Of a stretch of DNA of 64,000 bases, positions 51,646 to 64,000 are shown in pieces. The notes beneath the pieces are model-generated. The model was given only the letters and a program-made list of their open reading frames with translations. It made no database searches and was not told the origin of the DNA. Source of the stretch: Scylla paramamosain (taxonomy: Eukaryota; Arthropoda; Malacostraca; Decapoda; Portunidae). The DNA is taken from the NCBI RefSeq assembly GCF_035594125.1, contig NC_087158.1:6250501-6314500 (forward strand), read 5' to 3'. Positions within the stretch are counted from its first letter, which is position 1, and each line of letters opens with the position of its first letter. Position numbers and translations under genes: made by a program.

Positions 51646-54600
51646 TGTTTTGATTTTTTTTTCACATTCTTAGTTACCAAAACCCCAAATTCCATGCAAA
51701 ACTAGCTTTATGTAGGAAAGAAAATTATATTACCAGAAAAGTGTCTTTTGAGTGTTTTTGAGCGTGTTAGGCAATAAAGCACTAAAACGTAATGCAATCA
51801 CATTACAAAGGAATAAAAACAACTTTTACCAAGAACTTCCCTTTAAGTGTTTTTGAGCTCATTACTTACCAAAACGCTAAAACGCATGCAAAACACCTTT
51901 TATGAAGAAACAGAATAAAATTACCAACAACATATATTTTTGAGTGTTTTTGATCATGTTATCTATAAAAACGCTTAAATACATGCAAAGAACCTTATGT
52001 TTGCAAAACGAAAGGACATTACAAGAAATGTGTATTATCAATGTTTTTAAGTTCCTTCAGTACCAAAAAGCTAAAACCCACAAATAACACTTTATTTAGA
52101 AAAAAAGTACGAAAACAAAAAAAATAGGATTTTTTTTGTTATTCATCTCCATAGGTATGGAGATGCCAAAATTCTGGGAAAATTCAGGGCTATTATATCA
52201 TAAAAAAAAAAATTATCAAAAAATTTAATTTTAGCTTTTTTTTCGGACTCCTATAAGACTCCTATAAGAAGAAATTAAACGACCTTACCAGAAATCGGTT
52301 TTTTTAATGTTTTTCAGCATGTTAGGCACCAAAACGATAAATAATAAGGAACTCACTCTATATGAGAATCCAAAACATAATTGCTGAAAACGTGTTTTTT
52401 CTTTGTTTTACGTAGAAACACGCTAAAACGGATGCAAACCTACCAATATCAAGAAATAGAAAAATTTTACCCAAAAGGTATATTTTGAGTGTTTTTGAGC
52501 TTGTTACCTACAAAAAACGCGAAAATTGATGCAAAGCACTCTATATTGGGAAACAAAAGGACATTGCAAGAAAAGTGTATAATGAGTGTTTTATAGTTCA
52601 AAAGAACCACAAGGCAAAAAACGCAAAAATCTCGTGTATATGGAGAGGTTTCCTAAATACAAAAATGCTGAAACTCATGTATAAAACTTATGTATAACAC
52701 TCCTAATTGAGAAACAGAACAACCTTAATAAATGCGTGTATTTTGAGTGCTTATCACATTCTTAGTTACCAAAACCCCAAATTCCATGCGAAAATAGATT
52801 TGTGGAAAAAAAAATGAATACCAGAAAAGTGTCTTTTGAGTGTTTTTGAGCGTGATAGGCAATAAAGAACTAAAAAGGAGGGCAATCACATTACATTGGA
52901 GGAAAACAAATTTTTATCAAGAACTTGCCTTTAAGTGTTTTTGAGCTCCAAAACACTAAAACGAATGGAAAACACTCTTTATGGTGAAACAGAATAACAT
53001 TACCAAAAACATGTATTTTGAGTGTTTTTGATCATGTTACCAACAAAAACGCTTAAATAAGTGCAAAGAACACTATTTTTGGGAAACGAAAGGAGATTAC
53101 GAGAAACGTGTATTATGAGTGTTTTTAAGTTCATTAATTACCAAAAAGCTAAAAGCCACAAATAATGTTCTTTATTGAGAAACAATAAATAAATAAAAAA
53201 AAATACAATATTTTTTTTTCCTTCTTATTCATCTTCACAGGTACCGAAATGCCAAAATTTGGGCAAAATTCAGGAAATTATGTGAAATAAGAACATTATC
53301 AAAAAAGTTAAATTTAGCTTTTTTTGGGGACTGTTAGGTACCAAACCCCTAAAGTGCATGCAAAGCCACCTATAAGGGGAAATTAAACGTCTTTGCCAGA
53401 AAACGGTCTTATGAGTGTTTTTCAGCATGTTAGGAACCAACACGATAAATAACATTGAAGTCAATCTATATGGGAATCCAAAACAAAATTACTAAAAATG
53501 TGTCTTTTCGGTGTTTTACGTAGAAAAACGCTAAAACGGATGCAAACCAACCAATAGGAAGAAATAAAATAACATTACCGAAAAGGTATATTTTGAGTGT
53601 TTTTGAAATTGTTACCTACAAAAAACGCGAAAATGGATGGAAAGCACTCTATATTGGAAAGAAAAAGGACATTACGAGAAACGTGTATAATGAGTGTTTT
53701 ATTGTATCACAAGAACTACAAGGCAAAAAACGCAAAAACTCGGGTATACTCGTATAGAGAAGTTTCTTACATTCCTAAATGCTGAAAATCTGGAACAACA
53801 CTCTTAATTGAGAAACAGAACAATCTTACTAAATGCGTGTATTTTGAGTTCTTTTCACATCCTTAGTTACCAAAACCCCAAATTGCATGCGAAACCAGCT
53901 TTATGTGGGAAAAAAAAATGACATTACCATAAAAATGTCTCGAGTGTTTTTGAGTGTGTAAGGCAATAAAGCACTAAAAGGCAGGGCAATCACATTACAT
54001 TGGAATAAAACCCATTTTTAACAAGAACTTGCCTTTAAGTGTATTTGAGCTCCTTATATACCAAAACACTAAAATGCATGCAAAATACACTTTATGGTGA
54101 AACAGAATAACATTATCAAAAACTATGAATTTTGAGTGTTTTTGATCATGTTACCAATAAAAACGCTTAATTACATGCAAAGAACTCTATTTTTGGGAAA
54201 TGAAAGGACATTACGAGAAACGTGTATTATGAGTGTTTTTAAGTTCATTAAGTACGAAAAAGCTAAAAGCCACAAATTTCACTCTTTATTGAGAAAAAAT
54301 ATGAATAAAAAATTAAAAAAATACGATTTTTTTTCATTCTTATTCATCTTCAAAAGTAACGAGGTGCCAAAATTCTTGCAAATATCAGGAAATTATGAAA
54401 TAAGAACATTATCAAAAAAGTTAAATTTAACTTTTTTTTCGGACTGTTATGTACCAAACCCCTAAAGTGCATGCAAAGACACCTAAATGGAGAAATTAAA
54501 CGTCTTTGCCAGAAAACTGTCTTATAAGTGTTTTTTCAGCATGTTAGGAACCAACACGATAGAATCCAAGGAAGTCAATCTATATGGGAATCGAGAACAA

Positions 54601-55408
54601 AATTACTGAAAACGTGTCTTTTCGGTGTTTTACGTAGAAAACGTTAAAACGGATGCAAACCAACCAAAATGAAGAAATATAATAACATTACCAAAAACGT
54701 ATATTTTGAGTGTTTTTGAAATTGTTACCTACAAAAAACGCGAAAATGGATGGAAAGCACTCTATATTGGGAAGCAAAAGGCAACAAAAAGCATGTTAGG
54801 CACCAAAACGATAAATAATATGAAAGTCACTCTATATGGAAATCTAAAACAAAATTACTGGAAACGTGTCTTTTAAAAGATTTACGTAGAAAAACACTAA
54901 AACGGATGCAAACCAACCAATATGAAGAAATAGAAAAATATTACCAAAAAAAGTATATTTTGTGTGTTTTTGAGCTTGTTACATAAAAAGAAACGCGAAA
55001 ATGGATGGAAAGCACTCTATACAAGGAAAAAAAAAGGACATAACGAGAAACGTGTATAATGAGTGTTTTATACTTTCACCAAAATCACAAGGCAAAAACG
55101 CAAAAACTCGTCTGTATGGAGAAGTTTCTAAGATACCAAAATACCGAAACTCAAGAATAACACTCTTAATCAAGAAACAGAACAACCTTACTAAATGCGT
55201 TTATTTTGAGTGTTTTTTTTACATTTTTAGTTACCAAAACCCCAAATTCCATGCGAAACTAGCTTTATGTGGGAAAAAAATGACATTGCCAGAAAAGTGT
55301 CTGAGTGTTTTGAGCGTGTTAGGCAATAAAGCACTAAAAAGAAGGGCAATCACATTACATGGGAATTAAAACCAAATTTTACGAAGAACTTGCCTTTTAG
55401 TGTTTTTG

Positions 55409-55844
55409 ACACGCATTTAGTAAGGTTGCTCTCAATTAAGAGTGTTATTCATGAGTTTCAGCATATACACGAGTTTTTGCGTTTTTTTCCTTATGGTTTT
55501 TTTGAACTATAAAACATTCCTTATAGATTTTTCTCGTAATGTCGGTTTGTTTCCCAATATAGAGTGCATTCTATCCATTTTTGCGTTTTTTTTTTGGGTA
55601 ATGTTTTTTTGGTTAATGTAAAGGTAATGTTTTTCTGTGTCTTGATATTGGTTGGTTTGTATCAGTTTTAGCGTTTTTCTACGTAAAACACTGAGAAGAC
55701 ATGTTTTCAGTAATTTTCTTTTGGATTCCCACATAGAGTGAGTTCCTTATTATTTATCGTTTTGGTGCCTAACATGCTGAAAAACACTCAAAAGACAGAT
55801 TTCTGGTAAAGTCTTTAATTTCTTCATATGGGAGGCTTTGCATG
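55409..55844 (-). repeat. Inverted satellite block 4
   Basis: Same joins and same shortened B as blocks 1 and 3. The A-to-J part is rearranged around 55590-55625, where GGGTAATGTTTTTTTGG interrupts it. Confidence 0.88.
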
Positions 55845-58349
55845 TTCTTTCGGTGTTTTTGAGCGTGTTACGCAATAAAGCACTAAAAGCCAGGGCAATC
55901 ACATTACATGGGAATAAAACCAAATTTTACCAAGAACTTGGCTTTTAGTGTTTTTGAGCTCCTTACATAACAAAACGCTAAAACGCATGCAAAATACATT
56001 TTATGAAGAAACAGAATAACATTACCAAATACATGTATTTTGAGTGTTTTTGATCATGTTATCCAAAAAAAAACGCTTAAATACATGCAGAGAACCTTAT
56101 GTTTGGGAAACGAAAGAACATTACGAGAAACGTTTATTATGAGTGATTTTTAAGTTCCTTCAGTACCAAAAAACCTAAAACCCACAAATAACACTCTTTA
56201 GAAAAAAAAAAAATATTAAATAAAAAAATTGAAAAATTTGATTTTTTTTTTTTGTTATTCATCTTCATAAGTACCGAGATGCCAAAATTCTGCCAAAATT
56301 CTGGGAATTTATGTGGAAAAAGGAACATTATCAGAAAAGTTTCTATATTGGGAAAGAAAAGGACATTGCAAGAAAAGTGTATCATGAGTGTTTTATAGTT
56401 CAAAAGAACCACAAGGCAAAAAACGCAAAATCTCGTGTATATGGAGAAGTTTCCTAGATACAAAAATGCTAAAACTCATGTATAACACTCTTAATTCAGA
56501 AACAGAACAACATTACTAAATGCGTGTATTTTGAGTGCTTTTAACCTTCTTATTTACCAAAACCCCAGATTGCATGCGAAAATAGGTTTGTGGGAAAAAA
56601 AAAAATGATTTACCAGAAAAGTGTCTTTTGAGCATTTTTGAGCGTGATAGGGAATAAAGCACTAAAAAGGAGGGCAATCACATTACATTGGAGTAAAACG
56701 AATTTTTACCAAGAACTTGCCTTTAAGTGTTTTTGAGCTCCTTATATACCAAAACACTAAAACGCATGCAAAACACACTTTATGGAGAAACAGAATAACA
56801 TTACCAAAAACATGCTTAAATACATGCAAAGAACACTATTTTTGGGAAACGAAAGTAGATTGCGAGAAACGTGTATTATGAGTGTTTCACTCTTTATTGA
56901 GAAAAAAATAAATAAATAAAAAAAAATACCATATTTTTTTTCTTTCTTATTCATCTTCACAGGTACTGATATGCCAAAATTCGGGTAAAATTCAGGAAAT
57001 TATGTGAAATAAGAACATTATCAAAAAAGTTAAATTTAGCTTTTTTTTTTCGGACTGCTATGTACCAAACCCCTAAAGTGCATGCAAAGCCACCTATAAG
57101 GGTAAATTAAACGTCTTTACCAGAAAACGGTCTTATGAGTGTTTTTCAGCATCTTAAAAAACCAACACGATAAATAACATGGAAGTCAATCTATATGGGA
57201 ATCGAAAACAAAATTACCAAAAACGTGTCTTTTCCGTGTTTTACGTAGAAAAACGCTAAAACGGATGCAAACCAGCCAATATGAAGAAATAAAATAACAT
57301 TACCAAAAAGGTATATTTTGAGTGTTTTTGAAATTGTTACCTACAAAAAACGCGAAAATGGATGGAAAGCACTCTATATTAGGAAGGAAAAGGACATTAC
57401 GAGAAACGTGTATAATGAGTGTTTTATAGTTTCTCAAGAACTACAAGGCAAAAAACTTAAAAAACTCGTGTATATAGAGAAGTTTCTTACATTCTAAATT
57501 GCTGAAACTCTGGAACAACACTCTTAATTGAGAAACAGAAAAATCTTATTAAATGCGTGTATTTTGAGTGCTTTTCACATTCTTAGTTACCAAAACCCCA
57601 ATTTGCATGCGAAACCAGCTTTACGTGGGAAAAAAATGACATTACCAGAAAAAAATGTCTTTCGAGTGTTTTTGAGCGTGTTAGGCAATAAAGCACTAAA
57701 AAGCAGGGCAAACACATTACATTGGAATAAAACCAATTTTTAACAAGAACTTGCCTTTAAGTGTTTTGAGCTCCTTATATACCAAAACACTAAAACGCAT
57801 CCAAAATACACTTTATGGTGAAACAGAAGAACATTACCAAAAACATGTATTTTGAGTGTTTTTGATCATGTTACCAATAAAAACGCTTAAATACATGCAA
57901 AGAACCCTATTTTTGGGAAACGAAAGGACATTACCAGAAACGTGTATTATGAGTATTTTTAAGTTCCTTAAGTACCAAAAAAGCTAAAACCCACAAATAG
58001 CACTCTTTATAGAGAGAAAAGAAAAAGAAAAGAAATTTTTTTTTTTTTTTGTTATTCTTCATAGGTACTAAGATGCCAAAATTCTGGCAATATTCTTTTG
58101 GAATCGAAAACATAATTACTGACTACGTGTCTTTTCGGTGTTTTACGTAGAAAAACGCTAAAACAGATGAAAACCAACCAATATGAAGAAATAGAATAAC
58201 ATTACCAAAGAGGTATATTTTGAGTGTTTTTGAGCTTGTTACCTACAAAAAAACGCGAAAATGGATGCAAAACACTCCCTATTGGGAAAGAAAAGGACAT
58301 TACGAGAAACATGTATAATGAGTGCCTTATTATTTTTCGGGCAAAAGAA

Positions 58350-58373
58350 CTTGTGGTTCACAAGAACCACAAG
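58350..58373. repeat. Perfect hairpin inside satellite monomer B, copy 3
   Basis: Same stem and loop as at 20832 and 25819. The surrounding 58.06-58.7 kb also shares the G'-to-I fusion seen near 25555, so these two regions are copies. Confidence 0.9.
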
Positions 58374-59709
58374 GCAAAAAAACGTAAAAACTCGTGTATG
58401 TAAAGAAGTTTCTTAGATACCAAAATGCTGAAACTCATGAATAAAAATCTTAACTGAGTAACAGAACAACATTACCAAATGCGTGTATTTTGAGTGTTTT
58501 TTTCATATTCTTTTCCAAAACCCTAAAGAGCATGCGAAACTAGCTTTATGTGGGAAAAAATGACATTACCAGAAGTATCTTTTCAGTGTTTTTGAGCGTG
58601 TTAGGCAATAAAGCACTAAAAAGCAGGGCAATCATATTACATTGGAATAAAACTAACTTTTACCAAGAACTTGCCTTGAAGAGTTTTTAGGCTCCTTACA
58701 TACCAAATCGCTAAAACGCATGCAAAACACTCCTTTATGGAGAAACAGAATAACATTACCAAAAATAAGTGTTTTGAGTGTTTTTTATCATGTTACCTAT
58801 AAAAACGCTTAAATACATGCAAAGATCCCCATATTTGGGAAACGAAAGGACATTACGAGAAATGTGTATGATGAATGTTTTTAAGTTCATTAAGTACCAA
58901 AACGTTAAAACCTACAAAAAACACTCTTTATAAAGAAAAAAAAATAGCATTCTTATTTTTTTGTTATTGATGTTCATAGGTACCAAGATGACAAAATTCT
59001 ACCAAAATTCAGGGAAATTATGTGGAAAAAACATTATCGAAAAAGTTAATTTTATCTTTTTTTTTTCGGAGTTATTTTCCAAACCATAAAGTGTATGCAA
59101 AGCCACCTATCTCATGAAATTTAACGACTTTACAAGAAACATGTCTTTTGAGTGTTTTTCTGCCTGTTAGGCACCAAAACGATAAATAATATGAAAGTCA
59201 CTCTATATGGAAATCCAAAACAAAATGACTGAAAACGTGTCTTTTAAAATATTTACGTAGAAAAACGCTGTGTGTTTTTGAGCTTGTTACATGAAAAAAA
59301 CGCGGAGATGGATGCAAAGCATTCTATATAAGGAAAAAAAAAGGACATAACGAGAAACGTGTATAATTAGTGTTTTATAGTTTCACCAGAATCACAAGGC
59401 AAAAAACGCAAAGACTCGACTGTATGGGGAAGTTTCTAAGATACTGAAATACTGAAACTCATGAATAACACTCTTAATCAAGAAACAGAACAACCTTACT
59501 AAATGCGTGTATTTTGAGTGTTTTTTTTACATTCAAAACCCCAAATTCCATGCAAAAATAGCTTTATGTGGGAAAAAAATGACATTACCAGAAAAGTGTC
59601 TTTGAGTGTTTTTGAGCGTGTTAGGCAATAAAGCACTAAAAAGCAGGGCAATCACATTACATGGGAATAAAACCAACTTTTACGAAGAACTTTCCTTTTA
59701 GTGTTTTTG

Positions 59710-60189
59710 ACAAGCATTTTGTAAGGTTGCTCTGTTTCTCAATTAAGTGTGTTATTCATGAGTTTCAGCATTTTGGTATATAGGAAACTTCTCCATATAC
59801 ACGAGTTTTTGCGTTTTTTGCCTTGTTTTTTTTTTTTTTACTATAAAACATTCATTATACACTTTTCTCGCAATGTCCCTTTCTTTCCCAATATAGAGTG
59901 CTTTGTATCCATTTTCGCGGTTTTTCTGTATGTAACAAGCTCAAAACACTCAAAATATACATTTTTGGTAATGTTTTTCTGCTTCTTGATATTAGTTGGT
60001 TTGTATCAGTTTTAGCGTTTTTCTACGTAAAAAAACTGAGAAGACACGTTTTTAGTAATTTTCTTTTGCATTCCCACATAGAATGAGTTCCTTATTATTT
60101 ATCGTTTTGGTGCCTAACATGGTGAAAAACACTCAAAAGACAGATTTTTGGTAAGGTCTTTAATTTACTCACATGGGAGGCTTTGCATG
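59710..60189 (-). repeat. Inverted satellite block 5
   Basis: Fuller-B version like block 2, left join GACAAGCATTTTGTAAGG. It is the last inversion; 230 bp later the array switches to the duplicated segment at 60420. Confidence 0.9.
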
Positions 60190-60419
60190 TCTTTTCAGTG
60201 TTTTTGAGCGTGTTACGCAATAAAGCACTAAAAGCCAGGGCAATCACATTACATGAGAATAAAACCAAATTTTACCAAGAACTTCCCTTTAAGTGTTTTT
60301 GAGCTCCTTACATATCAAAACGCTAAAACGCATGTAAAATACGTTTTATGGAAAAAAAAGAATAACATTACCAAATACATGTATTTTGAGTGTTTTTGAT
60401 CATGTTATCTATAAAAACG

Positions 60420-63400
60420 CAAGCACTCTATATTGGGAAGCAAAAGGACATTACGAGAAACGTGTATAATGAGTGTTTTATAGTTTCACAAGAACCACAA
60501 GGCAAAAAACGCAAAAACTCGTGTATATAGAGAAGTTTCTTACATACCAAAACGCTAAAAATCATGAATAACACTTTTAAGTGAAAAACAGAACTATCTT
60601 ACCAAATGTGTGTATTTTGAGTGTTTTTCACATTCTTAGTTACGAAAATCCCAAATTACATGCGAAACTAGCTTTATGTGGGAAAAAAATGACATTACCA
60701 GAAAAGTGTCTTTTGAGTGTTTTTGAGCGTTATATGCAACAAAACACTAAAAAGCAGAACAATCACATTACACTGGAATAAAACCAAATTTTACGAAGAA
60801 CGTGCCTTTAAGTCTTTTTTTAACTCCTTACATACCAAAACGCTAAACGCATGCAAAGCAACCTTTATGGAGAAACAGAATAACATTACAAAAAACATGT
60901 ATTTTGAGTGTTTTTGATCATGTTACCTATAAAATCGCTTAAATACATGCAAAGAACCCTATGTTTGTGAAACGAAAGGACATTACGAAAATCGTGTATT
61001 ATGAGTATTTTTAAGTTCCTTAAGTACCAAAAATCTAAAACCACAATTAACACTCTTTATAGAGAAAAAAATAATAAAAAAAATAGATTTTTTTTTTGTT
61101 ATTCATCTTCATAGGTACCGAGATGCCAAAATTCTGAGAAAATTCAGGGAAATTATGTGAAAAAAACAAAAAAAATAATTTTAGCTTTTTCCGGTGTTGT
61201 GTACGAAACCCGGAAGTGCATGCAAAGCCACCTATATGGGGAAATTACACGACTTTACAAGAAAAGTGTCTTTGGGTGTTTTCAGCAATTTCAACAATAT
61301 TACTAAAAATGTGTCTTTTCAGTTTTAGCGTAGAACGCTAAAACGGATGCAAACCAACCAATATGAAGAAATAGAATAACATTACAAAAAAAGATGAGTG
61401 TTTTTGAGCTTGTTACCTACAAAAAACGCAAAAAATGAATGCAAAGCAGTCTATATTTGGAAACAAAAGGATATTACAAGAAAATTGTATAATGAATGTT
61501 TTAATAGTTTTCAAGAACCATAAGGCAAAAAACGCAAAAACTCGTGTATATGGAGATTTTTCTTAGATACTAAAATGCTGAAATTCATGAATAACACTCT
61601 TAATTGAGAAACAGAACAACCTTACCAAATGAGTGTATTTTGAGTGTTTTTTTTTACATTTTTAGTTACCAAAACACGAAATTACATGCGAAACAAGCTT
61701 TATGTTGGAAATAAATGACATTACCAGAAAAAAAGTGTCTTTTGAGTGTTTTTGAGCGTGTTAGGAAATAAAGCACAAAAAAGCAGGGCAATGACATTAC
61801 ATGGGAATAAAACCAACATTTACCAAGAACTTGTCTTTAAGTGTTTTTCAGCTCCTTACATACTAAAACGCTAAAATGCATGCAAAACACCCTTTATTGA
61901 GAAACAAAATAACATTACGAAAAACATGAATTTTCAGTGTTTTTGATCCCTTACGTATAAAAACGCTTAAATACATGGAAAGAACCCTATGTTTGGGAAA
62001 CGAAAGGACATTACGAGTAACGTGTATTATGAGTGTTTTTAAGTTCCATGAGTACGAAAAAAGTTAAAACCCACAAATAACACTCTTTATAGAGAAAATA
62101 AATAAATTAATTAAAACGAATTTTTTTTTTTTTGTTATTTATCTTCATAGGTACCGAGATGCCAAAATTCTGGCAAATTTCAGGGAAATTATGTGAAAAA
62201 ATAATATTATGAAAAAAGTTAATTATAGCTTTTTTTTTTCGGACTGTTATGTACCAAACCCTAAAGTGTATGCAAAGCCATCTACATGAGGAAATTAAAC
62301 GACTTTACCAGATACCTGTCTTTTGAGTGTTTTCAGCAAGTTAGGCACCAAAACGATAAATAATATGGAAGTCACTCTTTATGGGAATCCAAAACAAAAT
62401 TACTGAAAACGTGTTTTTTTAGTGTTTTACTTAGAAAAACATTGAAACGGATGCAAACCAACCAATATGAAGAAATAGAATAATATTACTAAAAAGTTAT
62501 ATTTTGAGTGTTTTTGAGCTTGTTACCTACAGAAAACGCGAGAATAGTTGCAAAGCAATCTATACTGGGAAAGAAAAGGACATTACGAGAAACGTGTATA
62601 ATGAGTGTTTTATAGTTTCACAAGAACCACAAGGCAAAACACGCAAAAACTCGTGTATATGGAGATATTTCTTAGATACCAAAATGCTGAAATTCATGAA
62701 GAACACTCTTAATTGAGAAACAGAACAACCTTACCAAATGGGTGTATTTTGAATCTTTTTAACATTCTTACTTACCAAAACCCCAAATTGCATGCGAAAC
62801 TAGCTTTGTGTGAAAAAAAAAATATTATCAGAAAAGTGTCTTGAGATTTTTTGAGCGTGTTAGGCAACAAAGCACTAAAAAGCAGGGTAATCACCGTTAC
62901 ATGGGAATAAAACCAACTTTTACCAATAACTTGCCTTTAAGTGTTTTAAGCTCCTTACATACGAAAACGCTAAAACGCATACAAAAAAAGTATTTTGAGT
63001 CTTTTGTAAGATTGTTACGTAAAAAAACGCCTAAATGAATCGGAAATATCCTATATGGGAAAAATTAAAAGACATTACGAGAAACGTGTATTATGAGTGT
63101 TTTTGATTTTTTGGTATCAAAAGGGTAAAACGCATGAAAAACACTCTATATGGAGAAACAGAACAATACTGCCAAAAAAAACGTGCATTTTCAGTGTTAT
63201 GACATTGTTAGTTACCAAAAAGCCAAAATTCATGCAAAGACCCATATGAAACATATGACCCATACATGAAACAACTTTAAAACGTATGAAAATACTATAT
63301 ATTGAGAAACAGAATACACTAACCAAAAAGGTGTATTTTGTGTTTTTTTTTATTTTTTTGAGCTTATTATGTACAAAATCGCCTGTCATCAAACAAATCA

Positions 63401-63590
63401 CCCTGCATATGGAAATAAAAAGGGCATTACGAGAAACGCTTTTTGTGTTTTTTTTATTATTATTTTCTTAAGTACCAAATCAGTACTTCAATAGTGCTCT
63501 GAAGAAAAAGAACAAACTTACCAAAAACGGATAATTTTTTTACATTGATAATTACCAAAACGCCAACATGCATGTAAAGCAACCTATATG
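60420..63590 (+). repeat. ~3.2-kb satellite segment, copy 2 of a long-range duplication
   Basis: Starts at an abrupt join in which F (TCTATAAAAACGC) runs into the second half of A (AAGCACTCTATATTGGG). It then follows 21760-24932 monomer by monomer, including the diverged block from about 62990. Confidence 0.88.
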
Positions 63591-64000
63591 AAGAAACGAA
63601 ACGAAATCACTAGAAACTTGTCTTTTGTTATTTTTTGCGCGTGTTAGGCACCAAATCAGTAAGAAGCAACGAAATCACCCCATAGGGGAATACAAAACAA
63701 CTTTACTAAAACGTGTCTTTAGAGTGTTTTTTTTTTTAGGTTCTTACGAACTAAAATGTCAAAATACATGCAAACACCCTGTTAGGTACCAAAGCACCAA
63801 ATAACAGCCTATATGAGGAAACGAAAGGACATGACAAAAAACGTGTATTATGAATTTTTTTTTTTTTTTTTTTAGCTTCTCAGGTACCAAAACGCAAAAA
63901 TCGAGAAAGAAAAAAACATTACCAAAAGCGTGTAATTTGAATGTTTTTCACATTGTCAGGTAGGAAAACACGATAATGCTTGCTCGCTATACGAGAAAAT
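63591..64000 (+). repeat. Highly diverged satellite monomers at window end
   Basis: Monomers continue with the shared frame (GCGTGTTAGGCACCAAATCAG; TTAGGTACCAAAGCACC; AGGTACCAAAACGC) but many private changes. No member of the A-J set matches well. The array may be approaching its edge, or another satellite family begins beyond 64000. Confidence 0.7.

Larger units (their letters stand above)
33270..60419 (+). repeat. Satellite domain, multi-kb super-units each closed by an inversion
   Basis: Five super-unit ends are seen: inverted blocks at 33612, 39895, 47333, 55409 and 59710. In the first four, each is preceded by an A-to-I fusion (GCAAAAGGCACCAAAAA or close, at about 33266, 39260, 46707, 54774), then a J variant with TTTTAAAA before TTTACGTAG, then A with GTTACATAAAAAG. 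The fifth lacks the fusion. The stretch before 33612 is colinear with that before 47333 (offset about 13.47 kb), and partly with those before 39895 and 55409. Unit lengths vary because whole monomers or HORs are missing. All remaining sequence is HOR monomers with A/T spacers; no gene was found. Confidence 0.85.

Noticed and set aside
55001..55369. 122-codon ORF in the satellite, the longest there
   Set aside because: It crosses four monomers, has no counterpart open in the other super-units, and reflects the three-divisible monomer length.
12833..64000. CENP-B box or known centromere motif in the monomers
   Set aside because: No TTCG...A..CGGG pattern was seen; a centromere role cannot be claimed from the sequence.
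14647..64000. CRISPR-like array, because of regular short repeats
   Set aside because: Repeats are diverged, about 96 bp, with no constant repeat/unique spacer alternation, and the sequence is eukaryotic.

Overview
This window looks like non-coding eukaryotic chromatin, probably from an invertebrate. Long dinucleotide microsatellites, an intact mariner transposase, an intact Ty3/gypsy element and a CR1/L2/Rex1-like LINE fragment suggest an arthropod. A decapod crustacean is my best guess, but no single-copy gene confirms it. There is no bacterial or organellar character.

Layout. Bases 1-992 are AT-rich and hold a diverged pogo/Tigger-like non-autonomous element (about 72-738) that carries a (GA)n tract. 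From 994 to 9465 a broken (TA)n microsatellite hosts two mobile elements. The first is a mariner (1083-2356, transposase on the minus strand, ORF intact, 3' terminal repeat apparently gone). The second is a complete, very young Ty3/gypsy LTR retrotransposon (2599-9394). Its two 862-bp LTRs differ at one base, and its gag and pol appear to be joined by a -1 frameshift: a GGGAAAC slippery site, a 6-nt spacer and a predicted pseudoknot.

Bases 9466-12832 are low-copy-looking DNA. Two or three candidate exons of an unidentified host gene lie on the minus strand (11838-11938, 11454-11583, 9619-9750). They are followed by (CA)n, another (TA)n and a TTATC-rich palindromic stretch.

From 12833 to the end (about 51 kb) the window is one tandem satellite domain, broken once by a 5'-truncated LINE reverse transcriptase (13382-14646). 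The satellite has at least three levels. Diverged monomers of about 96 bp, mostly starting GAGTGTTTTTGAG and ending near ACATTACCAGAAAACGTGTATTTT-like sequence, form the base. An approximately 1.11-kb higher-order repeat (HOR) of about 11 monomer types, A to J, is the second level. The third is multi-kilobase super-units between about 28 and 60 kb, each closing with the same roughly 450-480-bp inverted block (five copies). A segment of about 3.2 kb is also duplicated 38.66 kb apart (21.76-24.93 and 60.42-63.59 kb). It contains more diverged, edge-like monomers that continue to the end of the window.

No protein-coding gene is supported inside the satellite. The many ORFs of 60-120 codons there arise because the 96-bp monomer is a multiple of three. 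Coordinates of satellite sub-blocks were read by eye and are good to a few bases at named motifs, less at diverged joins.
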